64,000 nucleotides of DNA, from NCBI RefSeq assembly GCF_003003005.1, contig NZ_PVTR01000002.1:272831-336830 (forward strand), written 5' to 3'. Positions within the stretch are counted from its first letter, which is position 1; each line of letters begins with the position of its first letter. A program made the position numbers and the translations under genes. The notes under the pieces are model-generated. The model did not search any database. It was not told the origin of the DNA and was given only the letters and a program-made list of their open reading frames with translations. The DNA is from Mongoliibacter ruber (lineage in GTDB: Bacteria > Bacteroidota > Bacteroidia > Cytophagales > Cyclobacteriaceae). Shown here in pieces: positions 35,617 through 44,717 of the stretch.

Positions 35617-37416
35617 TCAAGAAAAAGGATACTTCCCTTTCTCAATCATATAATCTGCAATCTGTCTCCTAAGCTCCTTGGTATTCACCAGGTCAGCTTT
35701 GGTCCAGCGCTTCAAGCCCATCAGCATTACCTTTTGTTCGTCCCCCTTGGCAAAAGCACCAATGGCTTCCTTGGCAGCTGTTTGGATTTTTTCGGCAGCT
35801 TCAAAAAGGTACACTTGAGACATGGCAATCTGATGCTTACAGGCTTCTTCTCCTTTGATAGATACCAATTTCTCGGTCCTCAAAATCGCAGATTCAGCGG
35901 CATAAATTTCTATCATCACATCAGCCAGATTCATCATGATTTCCTGTTCGGTATCAATCTTATCCTGCAGTGCCATTGCGGCTTTTCCTCCCACCATTAG
36001 GAATACTTTTTTCAACTTCTTGATTACTTCTTTTTCAGCAGCAAACAATTCTGAAGTATCGATACTTTCAAAACTAGGGACTGAAGTCAGTTCGTTTCCA
36101 ACAGCCATTGCCGGTTCGAAAAGATTGACTTCCCCCTTCATGGCTCTTTTGAGCAACATCCCTACCATCAACATACGGTTGATTTCGTTGGTACCTTCAT
36201 ATATCCTGGAAATACGGGCATCTCTATAGGCTCTCTCCATCGGAGCATCTGCAGAATAACCCATTCCTCCGTATACCTGTACGCCTTGATCTACTACATA
36301 ATCCAATACTTCAGAACCATGCACCTTGGCAATCGCTGCCTCTATGGCGTACTGTTCTAAGGCTTTCAATTTTGCTTCAGCATCATCGATGCCTTCACCT
36401 GAAAGAGCATTCATTCTGTCTTCGATGTCCTGACCTGCTCTGTAGCAAAGTGCTTCACAGGCATAGGTACGCACAGCCATTTCGGCCAGCTTTTGCTTGA
36501 TTGCTCCAAATGTACTGATGGCCACACCAAACTGTTTTCTTTCTGTTGCATACTTGATGGCATAAGATGCTACTGTCCTACAGCCTCCCAATACTCCAGC
36601 ACCTAATTTGATACGTCCGATATTCAGGATGTTTACAGCTATTTTGAATCCATTTTGTCTGTCAGAAAGCATGTTTTCTACAGGGACTTTACAGTCATTG
36701 AAAAAGACCTGACGGGTAGAAGAACCTTTGATACCCATTTTCTTCTCTTCCTCATTCATGGTGATACCACCAAAATCCTTTTCTACAATAAAAGCAGTGA
36801 GGTTTTTATCATCCTCAATTTTGGCAAAAACTATAAAAATATCAGCGAATCCTGCATTTGAAATCCACATCTTCTGTCCATTGATGACATAGTGTTTGCC
36901 ATCATCTGTCAATACTGCTTTGGTTTTGCCACTGTTGGCATCAGATCCTGCATCCGGTTCGGTGAGGCAATAGCATGCTGCCCATTCTCCTGTTGCCAGT
37001 TTGGGAAGGTATTTAGCTTTTTGATCTTCATTGCCATAATACAAAATCGGCAAAGTACCGATTCCGGTATGTGCTCCGTATGTAGTGGAAAAAGAGCCTG
37101 CGCCACCGATGATGTCTGCAATAAGCATGGACGTATTGAAACTCATGCCCATACCACCAAATTCTTCGGGAACGGAAATTCCCAATAAACCCAATTCACC
37201 TGCTTTCTTAAAAATAGTCGGAACAAGATCCGGGTTTTTCATGCTATCGATTTCTTCCACTTTTGGGTGGATTTCTGTATCGATAAAGTCCTGACAGGCC
37301 TGAGCCATCATTTTTTGTTCTTCGGAAAACTCCTCAAAAATGAAGATATCCTGGGCTTCTGTTTCCTTAATCAGGAATTCACCGCCGTTGATTGATTTGT
37401 TTGCTATTGTTGACAT
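35617..37416 (-). CDS. Acyl-CoA dehydrogenase (VLCAD-like, long form)
   Basis: FAD enzyme that makes trans-2-enoyl-CoA in beta-oxidation. The start is set at the ATG at 37416 (MSTIANKSINGGEF); the frame upstream lies in repeat DNA. About 599 residues, longer than the 380-residue short-chain type; the additional C-terminal 200 residues are typical of Bacteroidota and VLCAD-like forms. The catalytic Glu is in IYEGTNEINRM and the FAD contacts are in ACYCLTEPDAGSD. It follows the thiolase gene; expression is probably under the MarR regulator. Confidence 0.92.
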   Translation of the reverse strand: MSTIANKSINGGEFLIKETEAQDIFIFEEFSEEQKMMAQACQDFIDTEIHPKVEEIDSMKNPDLVPTIFKKAGELGLLGISVPEEFGGMGMSFNTSMLIADIIGGAGSFSTTYGAHTGIGTLPILYYGNEDQKAKYLPKLATGEWAACYCLTEPDAGSDANSGKTKAVLTDDGKHYVINGQKMWISNAGFADIFIVFAKIEDDKNLTAFIVEKDFGGITMNEEEKKMGIKGSSTRQVFFNDCKVPVENMLSDRQNGFKIAVNILNIGRIKLGAGVLGGCRTVASYAIKYATERKQFGVAISTFGAIKQKLAEMAVRTYACEALCYRAGQDIEDRMNALSGEGIDDAEAKLKALEQYAIEAAIAKVHGSEVLDYVVDQGVQVYGGMGYSADAPMERAYRDARISRIYEGTNEINRMLMVGMLLKRAMKGEVNLFEPAMAVGNELTSVPSFESIDTSELFAAEKEVIKKLKKVFLMVGGKAAMALQDKIDTEQEIMMNLADVMIEIYAAESAILRTEKLVSIKGEEACKHQIAMSQVYLFEAAEKIQTAAKEAIGAFAKGDEQKVMLMGLKRWTKADLVNTKELRRQIADYMIEKGKYPFS

Positions 37417-37430
37417 GATGATAAGATTAA

Positions 37431-37458
37431 AGATGCAAGAGACAAGAGACAAGACTTG
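37431..37458 (+). repeat. Repeat arm, pyrimidine-rich on the coding strand, ahead of acyl-CoA dehydrogenase
   Basis: GATGCAAGAGACAAGAGACAAG on the plus strand. It is an imperfect inverted match to the purine arm at 37537-37570, with about 80 nt of A/T-rich DNA between. The pair forms a short element between thiolase and acyl-CoA dehydrogenase. Confidence 0.55.
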
Positions 37459-37536
37459 TAACACATCACTTAGCTATTTATTTATTAATTTGAAAAGAAC
37501 CGTAACAAGGGCCCAATCCTTAATTATGAGGATTAT

Positions 37537-37570
37537 CCTGTCTTGTTTCTTGATTCTATTTTCTTGATTC
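37537..37570 (-). repeat. Purine-rich repeat arm after the thiolase stop
   Basis: On the minus strand the thiolase stop TAA runs straight into GAATCAAGAAAATAGAATC AAGAAACAAGACAGG modules. It has the same modules and end (CAAGACAGG) as the arm at 10562. Confidence 0.6.
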
Positions 37571-38746
37571 TTATTTCAGTAATTCAAAGACCCCAGCTAC
37601 TCCCTGTCCACCACCAACACAGGCTGTGACCATTCCGTATTTTTTATTCTGTTTGCGGAGTTCATTGAAGAGCTGCACTGAAAGCTTTGCTCCAGTACAT
37701 CCAAGTGGATGGCCAAGAGCCACTGCACCACCATTGACATTTACTTTATCAATATCCATGTCCAAGGACTTGATCACTGCCAAGGCCTGAGCTGCGAATG
37801 CTTCGTTCAATTCGATAAGGTCTATCTTGTCGAGGCTTAGGCCAGCTTGTTTAAGGGCCTTGGGCACCGCCTCCTTAGGTCCAATACCCATTATCCTTGG
37901 TTCTACACCAGCCACAGAATAAGACATCATCCTAGCCACCGGTTCAAGGTTGAGCTCTTTTACCATTCTTTCAGACATGACCACCACAAAAGCAGCTCCA
38001 TCTGATGTCTGGGATGAGTTTCCTGCGGTTACCATACCACCTTGTTTGAAAGCTGGTCTGAGGTTGGATAAAGCTTCCATGGAAGTACCTTTTCTTGGTC
38101 CTTCGTCGGTATCTACTGTGTACTTTCGCGTCTTTCTTTTTCCTTTTTCGTCCAAGTATGTTTCTTCTACTTCAACAGGTACGATTTCGTCTTTGAATCT
38201 GCCTTCTGCAATGGCAGCTAAAGCCCTGTCGTGAGACCTTACTGAAAAAGCATCAGCATCTTCTCTGCTGATGTCGTATTCTTTCGACAATTCTTCTGCG
38301 GTGAGCCCCATGCTCAGGTAATAATCCGGCGTTTCGGAAGCAATCTTCCAGTTGAGCGCTGTTTTATATCCCATCATAGGCAGTAGCGACATGGATTCGG
38401 TACCACCAGCAATGATACAATCGGCCATACCAGCCTTGATTTTACCTACTGCCAAAGCGATGGCTTCCAAACCGGAACCACAGTACCTATTGATGATAAA
38501 TCCAGGATTGTCCACCCCCAAGGCTAGCAGAGAAATCATTCTTCCCATCTGCATACCCTGCTCGGCTTCTGGTATGGCATTTCCCACGATAAGGTCATCC
38601 ACCATTTTATTTTCCAATCCAGGCGTATTGGCCACCAAGTGCTTGATGACATCTGATGCCAGATCATCTGGGCGGTAAAACCTGAAGCCACCTTTTTTGG
38701 CCTTTCCCACCGCTGATCTATATCCATTTACTATATAAGCTTCCAT
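37571..38746 (-). CDS. fadA: Acetyl-CoA acyltransferase (thiolase)
   Basis: Final beta-oxidation step, cleaving 3-ketoacyl-CoA. The nucleophile Cys89 is in [10 protein letters not shown], the His motif [14 protein letters not shown] is present, and the second Cys is in CVGGGQG. 391 residues is a standard length. It lies between the acyl-CoA dehydrogenase and the HAD/hydratase genes of the same strand. Confidence 0.94.
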   Translation of the reverse strand: MEAYIVNGYRSAVGKAKKGGFRFYRPDDLASDVIKHLVANTPGLENKMVDDLIVGNAIPEAEQGMQMGRMISLLALGVDNPGFIINRYCGSGLEAIALAVGKIKAGMADCIIAGGTESMSLLPMMGYKTALNWKIASETPDYYLSMGLTAEELSKEYDISREDADAFSVRSHDRALAAIAEGRFKDEIVPVEVEETYLDEKGKRKTRKYTVDTDEGPRKGTSMEALSNLRPAFKQGGMVTAGNSSQTSDGAAFVVVMSERMVKELNLEPVARMMSYSVAGVEPRIMGIGPKEAVPKALKQAGLSLDKIDLIELNEAFAAQALAVIKSLDMDIDKVNVNGGAVALGHPLGCTGAKLSVQLFNELRKQNKKYGMVTACVGGGQGVAGVFELLK

Positions 38747-38808
38747 AAGTGTATGTTTCTAAATTGAGGTTTATTGTTGATGTAATGTTTGTTGAAATAT
38801 TAGAGTAA

Positions 38809-38840
38809 GATTGAAGAGACAAGAATCAAGAGACAAGATT
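38809..38840 (+). repeat. Repeat arm between the four-helix-bundle gene and thiolase
   Basis: GAAGAGACAAGAATCAAGAG ACAAG on the plus strand, the same module as at 37431-37458. It lies 12 nt beyond the stop of the four-helix-bundle gene and forms, with 39310-39379, the flanks of that gene. Confidence 0.6.
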
Positions 38841-38851
38841 TAGGGAATTCC

Positions 38852-39229
38852 CTAATAGGGGTTGGATTCTACCGTTGAAATTAATCCATTGATCATTCTT
38901 TGGACTTCACTGATCTCGGTATCAAGAGCTATAAACTCATCCTTATCTAATAAACCTACTAGATTGGCAATGATGGCTTGAGTTTCCAATTCGTAACTTT
39001 CACCAAGGCTAATGTCAAGAGAGTTTACAAAAGATTTAGAAGTGCTTTTGGCAGTTCCTTCGGCAATATTTGATGGAATAGAAACGCTTGCCCTTCGCAT
39101 TTGGGAGGTTATTCCAAATTTCTCCTCACTGGGAAATCCCTTTGTGATTTTATAAACCTTCACAGCCAAATCAACTGATTTTTGCCATACTTTAAGGTTC
39201 TTGAAATTATGCCTGATCTTCATATCCAA
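38852..39229 (-). CDS. Four-helix-bundle protein (23S rRNA IVS-type / S23 family)
   Basis: About 125 residues, all-alpha. The signature NLKVWQKSVDLAVKVYKITKGFP and the later QMRRASVSIPSNIAEG are those of the S23/IVS four-helix-bundle family (TIGR02436), related in fold to the Avd protein of diversity-generating retroelements. These are found inside 23S rRNA intervening sequences or free in the genome. It interrupts the fad gene order and is flanked by matching repeat arms, so it looks inserted. No reverse transcriptase is present. Confidence 0.87.
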   Translation of the reverse strand: MDMKIRHNFKNLKVWQKSVDLAVKVYKITKGFPSEEKFGITSQMRRASVSIPSNIAEGTAKSTSKSFVNSLDISLGESYELETQAIIANLVGLLDKDEFIALDTEISEVQRMINGLISTVESNPY

Positions 39230-39309
39230 TTAAATTTGAGTTAATAATCATTTTTCTATTTCAACTCTTTAATCTTCTGAACTACTCTACTCCCTTCCAC
39301 CTACTGCAA

Positions 39310-39379
39310 CCTATCTTGCTTCTTTATTCTTGTTTCTAAAATTCGTCTCTCGCTTCTCGCTTCTAATCTATCGCTTCTA
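39310..39379 (-). repeat. Purine-rich repeat arm at the HAD/hydratase stop
   Basis: On the minus strand, from the stop TAG of the HAD gene: AAGCGATAGATTAGAAGCGAG AAGCGAGAGACGAA, then AGAAACAAG and GAAGCAAGATAGG. The stop codon falls in the arm's ATTAGAA-type module, as at 10562. Confidence 0.6.
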
Positions 39380-41782
39380 ATTTCTCAGCGGTTTGCCCTT
39401 AAACAGAATACTATGTATCCTTTCCAAGGTCTTTTTCTCTCCTGTGAGACTCAAGAAAGCTTCGCGCTCTAAGTCAAGCAGGTATTGTTCGCTTACCAAT
39501 GTCGGTGAAGAAAGGTCTCCTCCTGACATCACCCAAGCCAGTTTTCTGGCGATTTTGGCGTCATGCTCTGAGATATATTTTCCATAGAGCATTCCCGTAA
39601 TTCCTGCTTCAAACAAGGCTAGGGAAGTTTTTCCTAACACTTTGATATCTGTACGCTCCATCGGTTGAGAATATCCTGCATCATACAAGGCAAGAACTTT
39701 AGCTTTCGCCTCAGCCAACTGTCTCTTTCTGTTGAGTGTGATAGCATCTTTCACCTGTAGGTAACCTAATCCTCTTGCTTCAGCAGCTGAGGTAGATACT
39801 TTGGCAGTGGCGATGTTCATAAAATATTCCTGCAACCTGTTGAGTTCTACATCACCATCTTTGCTTTCCTGAGAGAATCTCAAGGTCATTTCTTTGGTAC
39901 CTCCTCCGGCAGGAATCAATCCTACCCCGAATTCAACCAAGCCCATATATAGTTCGGCGTGTGCCTGAACAGCATCAGCATGAAGTGACAGTTCACAACC
40001 CCCACCTAAGGCCATATTATGCGGTGCTACTACCACCGGAACGGAAGAGTATCTTGCACGCATCATGGTCTTTTGGAATCCGGCTATCATCAAGTTTATT
40101 TCATCATACTCTTGATCTCCAGCAAACATAAACAACATGGCCAGGTTGGCACCCGCTGAAAAATTAGGTCCTTCATTGCCTATAACAAGACCTTTGTAGG
40201 ATTTTTCTGCCATAGCAATAGCTGTATTGATACCCTCTATCACTTCCTGACCCAATGCATTCATTTTGGTATGGAATTCCAATCCTATCACATCGTCTCC
40301 CATATAATAAATGGAAGCCCCTGCATTACCCCAAAGCTTTTTGTCCGCAGCCTTGAGGGTCTCTAGGATAACAAAATCTTCCACACCAGGAATTGCCTTG
40401 TATGACTTCGAAGGAATATCATAGTACATCCTTTGTCCACCTTCTACTTTATAGAATGACTCGTGTCCTGCCTCCAACATTTCATGCACCCAAGCTGCAG
40501 CCTTTTCGCCTGCCGCTTCCATTTTTTCTACTGTTTCTTTGACACCAAGGATATCCCAATTTTCAAATGGTCCATATTCCCAACCAAATCCAGCCGAGAC
40601 AGCCTGATCTATGCGATACAATTCATCAGATATTTCCGGAATTCTGTGTGAACAGTATTTGAATAAATCATAAAAAGTTGCTCTATAAAATTCACCTGCT
40701 TTGTCTTCAAAGTTGACCAAAAACTTGATCCTCTTTTTCAGGTTATCTATTTCCTTAGAAGCTTCAAGAGCCTTGAATTTTGGTTTTTCAGCATCTTTGT
40801 ATTCAAAGGTTTCAAAATCAATTTCTTTCAATTCTTTACTGCCATCCTTATGACGGATCATTTTGAAATAGCCTTGCCCTGTCTTATCTCCCCACCACTT
40901 GTTCTCATAAAGTTTTTCAACAATCTTTGGGAGCTTGAATTTATCACGTGACTCATCGTGTTCAAGGGTTTTGTAAAGGTTGTTGGCCACATTCACCGTG
41001 GTATCCAGTCCAACGACATCCATGGTGCGGAAAGTGGCTGATTTAGCCCGTCCGATAATGGTTCCTGTTAATTTATCCACTTCAGATACACCCAAACCCA
41101 TTTTTTCTATGGCATGCATACCAGATATGATGGCATATACACCTATTCTGTTAGCAATAAATGCAGGTGTATCTTTACATAAAACAGTTTCTTTACCCAA
41201 AAACTTGTCACCATAATCCATCAAGAAATCAATGATTGCAGGATCCGTTTTTGGACCTGGAATGATTTCCAATAACTTCAAATACCTAGGAGGGTTGAAA
41301 AAGTGAGTTCCTGCAAAATTGGTTTGAAAATCTTCAGATCTACCTTCGCACATCATGTGCATAGGAATACCCGAAGTATTTGAAGTAATCAAAGTTCCTG
41401 GAGTTCTGTGCTTTTCTACTTTTTCAAAAAGCGACTGCTTGATATCAAGCCTTTCCACGATTACTTCCAAAACCCAGTCATAGTCTTTGATTTTGGGAAG
41501 ATCATCATCGAAATTTCCGGTAGTAATCCGGTCAACGTAAGATTTGTCATACAGCGATGATGGTTTTGCTTTCAATGTGCTTTGTAAGGCTTCATTGACA
41601 ATCCTGTTTCTAACAGGTTTATCGGAAATACTTAGGCCTTTTTTTGCCTCTTCTTCTGTCGGTTCTTTGGGAACGATGTCGAGCATCAAGACCTGCACGC
41701 CAATATTGGCAAAGTGACAGGCAATTCTTGATCCCATGACCCCTGAACCTAAAATGGCTACTTTTTTAATGGATCTTTGCAT
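39377..41782 (-). CDS. fadB: 3-hydroxyacyl-CoA dehydrogenase / enoyl-CoA hydratase fusion
   Basis: Bifunctional beta-oxidation enzyme of 801 residues. The order is dehydrogenase first: an NAD Rossmann domain (LGSGVMGSRIACHFA, 11-25), the second dehydrogenase domain with DTPAFIANRIG (about 215-225), then a crotonase-type domain (about 480-720, with GNEGPNFSAGANL and HNMALGGGCELSLHAD). This is the reverse of E. coli FadB and typical of Bacteroidota. It is next to marR, with which it is probably co-transcribed (11-nt gap). Confidence 0.93.
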   Translation of the reverse strand: MQRSIKKVAILGSGVMGSRIACHFANIGVQVLMLDIVPKEPTEEEAKKGLSISDKPVRNRIVNEALQSTLKAKPSSLYDKSYVDRITTGNFDDDLPKIKDYDWVLEVIVERLDIKQSLFEKVEKHRTPGTLITSNTSGIPMHMMCEGRSEDFQTNFAGTHFFNPPRYLKLLEIIPGPKTDPAIIDFLMDYGDKFLGKETVLCKDTPAFIANRIGVYAIISGMHAIEKMGLGVSEVDKLTGTIIGRAKSATFRTMDVVGLDTTVNVANNLYKTLEHDESRDKFKLPKIVEKLYENKWWGDKTGQGYFKMIRHKDGSKELKEIDFETFEYKDAEKPKFKALEASKEIDNLKKRIKFLVNFEDKAGEFYRATFYDLFKYCSHRIPEISDELYRIDQAVSAGFGWEYGPFENWDILGVKETVEKMEAAGEKAAAWVHEMLEAGHESFYKVEGGQRMYYDIPSKSYKAIPGVEDFVILETLKAADKKLWGNAGASIYYMGDDVIGLEFHTKMNALGQEVIEGINTAIAMAEKSYKGLVIGNEGPNFSAGANLAMLFMFAGDQEYDEINLMIAGFQKTMMRARYSSVPVVVAPHNMALGGGCELSLHADAVQAHAELYMGLVEFGVGLIPAGGGTKEMTLRFSQESKDGDVELNRLQEYFMNIATAKVSTSAAEARGLGYLQVKDAITLNRKRQLAEAKAKVLALYDAGYSQPMERTDIKVLGKTSLALFEAGITGMLYGKYISEHDAKIARKLAWVMSGGDLSSPTLVSEQYLLDLEREAFLSLTGEKKTLERIHSILFKGKPLRN

Positions 41783-41793
41783 AAAATTTTGGT

Positions 41794-42279
41794 TTAGAGT
41801 TCGTAGACTTTTTTATTGTCGTACGCTGTAGGGTTTAAAGTTTCTGAATTAATTGAGTCTATTACTTGATTGATTTTTTGAAATACTGAAAAAAACATGT
41901 TCAGCTCTTCTTCACTGACGTGTTCTCTTACCAAGAGGTTAAAATTTTTGATTGTTTTCACAGATGTTTCCTTTTTCTTTTTCCCCTCATCTGTGAGAAA
42001 AATCCTAACAGACCTCTTATCTATTGGGTCCGGCTTTTTATATATCAGGCCCTTTTCTTCCATACTTTTGAGCATTCTGGTGAGACTTCTTGCCTCTAAT
42101 CCCATCAATGGAGCAATCTTGGTCGCAGGAGTACCTTCTTTCGAGTTGATATTGATCAATACAAATCCTATCGAAGTAGTGAAATCTTCCTGAGCAGCTT
42201 TTTGATTATACATCCTTGAAATGGCATGCCAAGCACTCTTAATATGGTAATCAACTGTTTCTTCTCGCTTCATGGGCAA
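41794..42279 (-). CDS. MarR-family regulator, probable controller of fatty acid degradation
   Basis: A 161-residue winged-helix protein. The recognition region GTPATKIAPLMGLEARSLTRMLKSMEEKGLI is followed by the wing DPIDKRSVRIFLTDEGKK. It is first in a fad operon (11-nt gap to fadB). Two perfect palindromes 32-74 nt upstream of its start are likely its own operators. Ligand is probably acyl-CoA or fatty acid (inference from the context and from FadR-like MarR members). Confidence 0.87.
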   Translation of the reverse strand: MPMKREETVDYHIKSAWHAISRMYNQKAAQEDFTTSIGFVLININSKEGTPATKIAPLMGLEARSLTRMLKSMEEKGLIYKKPDPIDKRSVRIFLTDEGKKKKETSVKTIKNFNLLVREHVSEEELNMFFSVFQKINQVIDSINSETLNPTAYDNKKVYEL

Positions 42280-42310
42280 ATTAATGAATGACTAATTTAC
42301 AAAAAATAAT

Positions 42311-42353
42311 GTATGCATGCATACTATATTGAAAAAAAGTTATGCATGCATAA
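42311..42353 (-). promoter_or_regulatory. Two perfect 14-bp palindromes: candidate MarR operators
   Basis: GTATGCATGCATAC at 42311-42324 and TTATGCATGCATAA at 42340-42353 are both exact palindromes sharing the core TATGCATGCATA, centre to centre 29 bp. They lie directly in front of marR, in an A/T-rich stretch likely to hold the promoter. Two equal sites at nearly integral helical spacing fit cooperative binding of MarR dimers, hence autoregulation of the marR-fadB operon. Confidence 0.8.
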
Positions 42354-42380
42354 GAAATTAAAAGCTTAAGAAATGGGTAT

Positions 42381-42420
42381 AAAAAAAACTATATTCTGAT
42401 TTATGTCAAAATATAGTTTT
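42381..42420 (-). terminator. Intrinsic terminator of fadD
   Basis: On the minus strand: stem AAAACTATAT (42420-42411) / ATATAGTTTT (42394-42385) and a run of eight T (42388-42381), all A/T pairs plus one G/C. It follows a second hairpin at 42438-42472. Confidence 0.65.
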
Positions 42421-42437
42421 ATAGTTGTGAATAATTT

Positions 42438-42472
42438 TATAGAAACTGATATTATCAAAATTAGTTTCTATA
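42438..42472. repeat. Hairpin between fadD and its terminator
   Basis: TATAGAAACT (42438-42447) / AGTTTCTATA (42463-42472), perfect 10-bp inverted repeat with a 15-nt loop; 16 nt after the fadD stop. Possibly an mRNA-stability element, or an operator. Confidence 0.55.
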
Positions 42473-42488
42473 AACAAAATTCTTAAGA

Positions 42489-44246
42489 TTAAGAATAAAG
42501 GGATTCTATTTCTTTTGCATACTTCTGATGAATCACTTTTCTTTTGAGCTTCATGGTTGGTGTCAACTCTCCTGTTTCAATATTCCATTGGTTATTGAGG
42601 ATTTTAAATTTCTTGACTTGTTCCCACTTTCCAAAATATTTATTGAGCCTATCTATTTCCTTTTGATATTTGTCCAAGATTTCAGGTTTGGCTAACATTT
42701 CATCGTCTGTAGTATAGGGGATGTCTTTATGTTTGCACCAATCCTGTAAACCTGTAATGCTTGGAACAATGAGCGCAGAAGGATAATTTTTATTCTCACC
42801 TACTACAAGTACCTGTTCTATCAGAGGAGATTCTTTAAATTTATTCTCCATGGGTTGTGGAGCGATATATTTACCACCGGAAGTTTTAAACATCTCTTTT
42901 TTCCTATCTGTGATTTTGAGATAATGTCCTTCGTGTATTTCACCAATATCACCCGTGTGAAACCATCCTTCCTCATCGATTACCTCAGCGGTAAGTTCAG
43001 GCTGCTTGTAATACCCTTGCATGATATTCGGCCCTTTGGCCAAGATTTCTCCATCCTCTGCAATCTTAACTTCCACCTCCTTCACGATTTTCCCTACCAT
43101 ACCTATTCGTATATCTTCAAGGTTGCATATAGAAGCAGACACCACAGGAGAGGTCTCTGTCAGGCCGTAACCTTCGCAGACAGGTATCTGCGCTGACCAG
43201 AATACACGTGCAAGCCTTGGTTGTAATGCGGAAGCACCTGAGTTGATCTGTTTGATATTGCCACCTAATGCTTCTCTCCATTTACTGAAGATAATCTTAT
43301 TGGCCATTTTAAGTTGGAAATTATACCACCAACCCTGATTTTTATTGGGTTCGTAATTCAGACCAAGATTCAAAGCCCAGAAAAACAGTGACTTTTTGAT
43401 TCCTGTAAGTTCATAACCTTTAGAAACAATCTTGTCATATACCTTTTCCAGTAGCCTTGGAACTGTATTGAATATATGTGGCTGAATTTCTTTAAGGTTA
43501 TCACCGATAGTTTCCATGCTTTCTGCATAATAAATAGAAACACCCATATACATAAAGCAAAAAGAGCCAGTCCTTTCATAAATATGGCACAATGGCAAAA
43601 AGCTCAATGCAGAGGAAATGCCTTTTTCCACCACTATTCTATCTTCAACAGCAAAGACATTGTGTATGACATTGCCATGTGTCAACATCACACCTTTTGG
43701 TCTGCCTGTCGTACCTGAGGTATAAATAATGGTGAATATGTCGTTGATCTGAATTGCTTCTTTCTTTTCTTCTAAAATTGCCAAGTCGCCCGTTTCCCCT
43801 GAAACAAGAAACTCTTCCCAGTTTTCGCAGCCTTCAATTCTATCAAAAGAAAAAATCCTTATATCCGTACCAGCTGCAGCTGTCAAGGCTTTTTGATAAA
43901 TTTCTTCATCTCCTACAAATACTTGCTTGACCTCAGCATGTTCGAAGATATACTTATAATCATCAGCTGATATGGTTGGGTACATGGGTACAGAAATAGC
44001 TCCTATTTGCTGAAGTGCCAGGTCTACGAAATTCCATTCAGGCCTATTATTAGATATGATGGCGACTTTTTCATCTTTTTCTATTCCAGAAGCCAAAAAT
44101 GCGAGTCCTAAATTGTCAACTATTTTTTTTAAATCCCTGGAAGAATAGGTTTTCCATTTTCCATCAATTTTTTGAGCTAGAGCAACTTCTTTGTCAAATG
44201 TTGCTATTTGATGATTGATGATTTCAAATAATCTTGTGATGGTCAT
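42489..44246 (-). CDS. fadD: Long-chain fatty acid-CoA ligase
   Basis: AMP-forming acyl-CoA synthetase of 585 residues. The P-loop is IIYTSGTTGRPKGVMLTHGN, followed by EGYGLTETSPV (A5-type motif) and TGDIGEIHEGHYLKITDRKKEMFKTSGGKYI (A7-A8). It belongs to the long-chain (LACS/AMP-binding with a cap) branch. It activates fatty acids for the beta-oxidation enzymes downstream. Transcribed separately from marR, on the same strand. The putative origin lies directly upstream of it. Confidence 0.92.
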   Translation of the reverse strand: MTITRLFEIINHQIATFDKEVALAQKIDGKWKTYSSRDLKKIVDNLGLAFLASGIEKDEKVAIISNNRPEWNFVDLALQQIGAISVPMYPTISADDYKYIFEHAEVKQVFVGDEEIYQKALTAAAGTDIRIFSFDRIEGCENWEEFLVSGETGDLAILEEKKEAIQINDIFTIIYTSGTTGRPKGVMLTHGNVIHNVFAVEDRIVVEKGISSALSFLPLCHIYERTGSFCFMYMGVSIYYAESMETIGDNLKEIQPHIFNTVPRLLEKVYDKIVSKGYELTGIKKSLFFWALNLGLNYEPNKNQGWWYNFQLKMANKIIFSKWREALGGNIKQINSGASALQPRLARVFWSAQIPVCEGYGLTETSPVVSASICNLEDIRIGMVGKIVKEVEVKIAEDGEILAKGPNIMQGYYKQPELTAEVIDEEGWFHTGDIGEIHEGHYLKITDRKKEMFKTSGGKYIAPQPMENKFKESPLIEQVLVVGENKNYPSALIVPSITGLQDWCKHKDIPYTTDDEMLAKPEILDKYQKEIDRLNKYFGKWEQVKKFKILNNQWNIETGELTPTMKLKRKVIHQKYAKEIESLYS

Positions 44247-44717
44247 ATTGAGTTAGGGTTAAGACAGTTTTCAAATTATGAAAAAGGTCTCATTAATCCA
44301 ATATCCTTTTTTCCGAAGGTTATCCACCTCCTATTTAATTAAAATTGGTTTTTTAAATTAAGGAAATTATGGTTCTTATTATAGTGTGGATTTGTTGATA
44401 AGAATAGGTTCATTTTTAGTCCACACTTGTAAAGACCTAATTCCACATCTTATGCACCGATTATCCACAGGCTTAAAAGTCTTAATGTATTGGTATCTTG
44501 ATATATGAATTTTTAAGTCCAAGTATTGTGGTTAAGTTTGATTTTACAAAAAGTTGAGAACTTTGTGTTGACGTAAATGTTGACAAGTGTGGATGATTCT
44601 GTGGTTATCCCCATAGTTGGTTGATATTTGAATTTCACTTTTTATCAGTGAGTATAAGTCAGTCTTTATACCCAAGTTGTCCCCACTAATCCACATATTT
44701 ATTACTACTTATCTACA
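44247..44717. other. oriC: Candidate chromosomal replication origin (oriC)
   Basis: A gene-free region of about 460 nt. A perfect DnaA box TTATCCACA is at 44461-44469. One-mismatch 9-mers are at 44320 (TTATCCACC), 44450 (TTATGCACC), 44588 (reverse, TCATCCACA), 44605 (TTATCCCCA), 44687 (TAATCCACA) and 44709 (TTATCTACA). An A/T-rich stretch at 44331-44384 could be the unwinding element. mnmG, which neighbours oriC in many bacteria, lies 2.7 kb to the right, and two parS sites are 4.8 kb away. No dnaA is visible. Replication activity is inference. Confidence 0.72.

Noticed and set aside
38852-39229. Diversity-generating retroelement suggested by the Avd-like four-helix protein
   Set aside because: No reverse transcriptase, template or variable repeat is visible. 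The family is also common outside DGRs.
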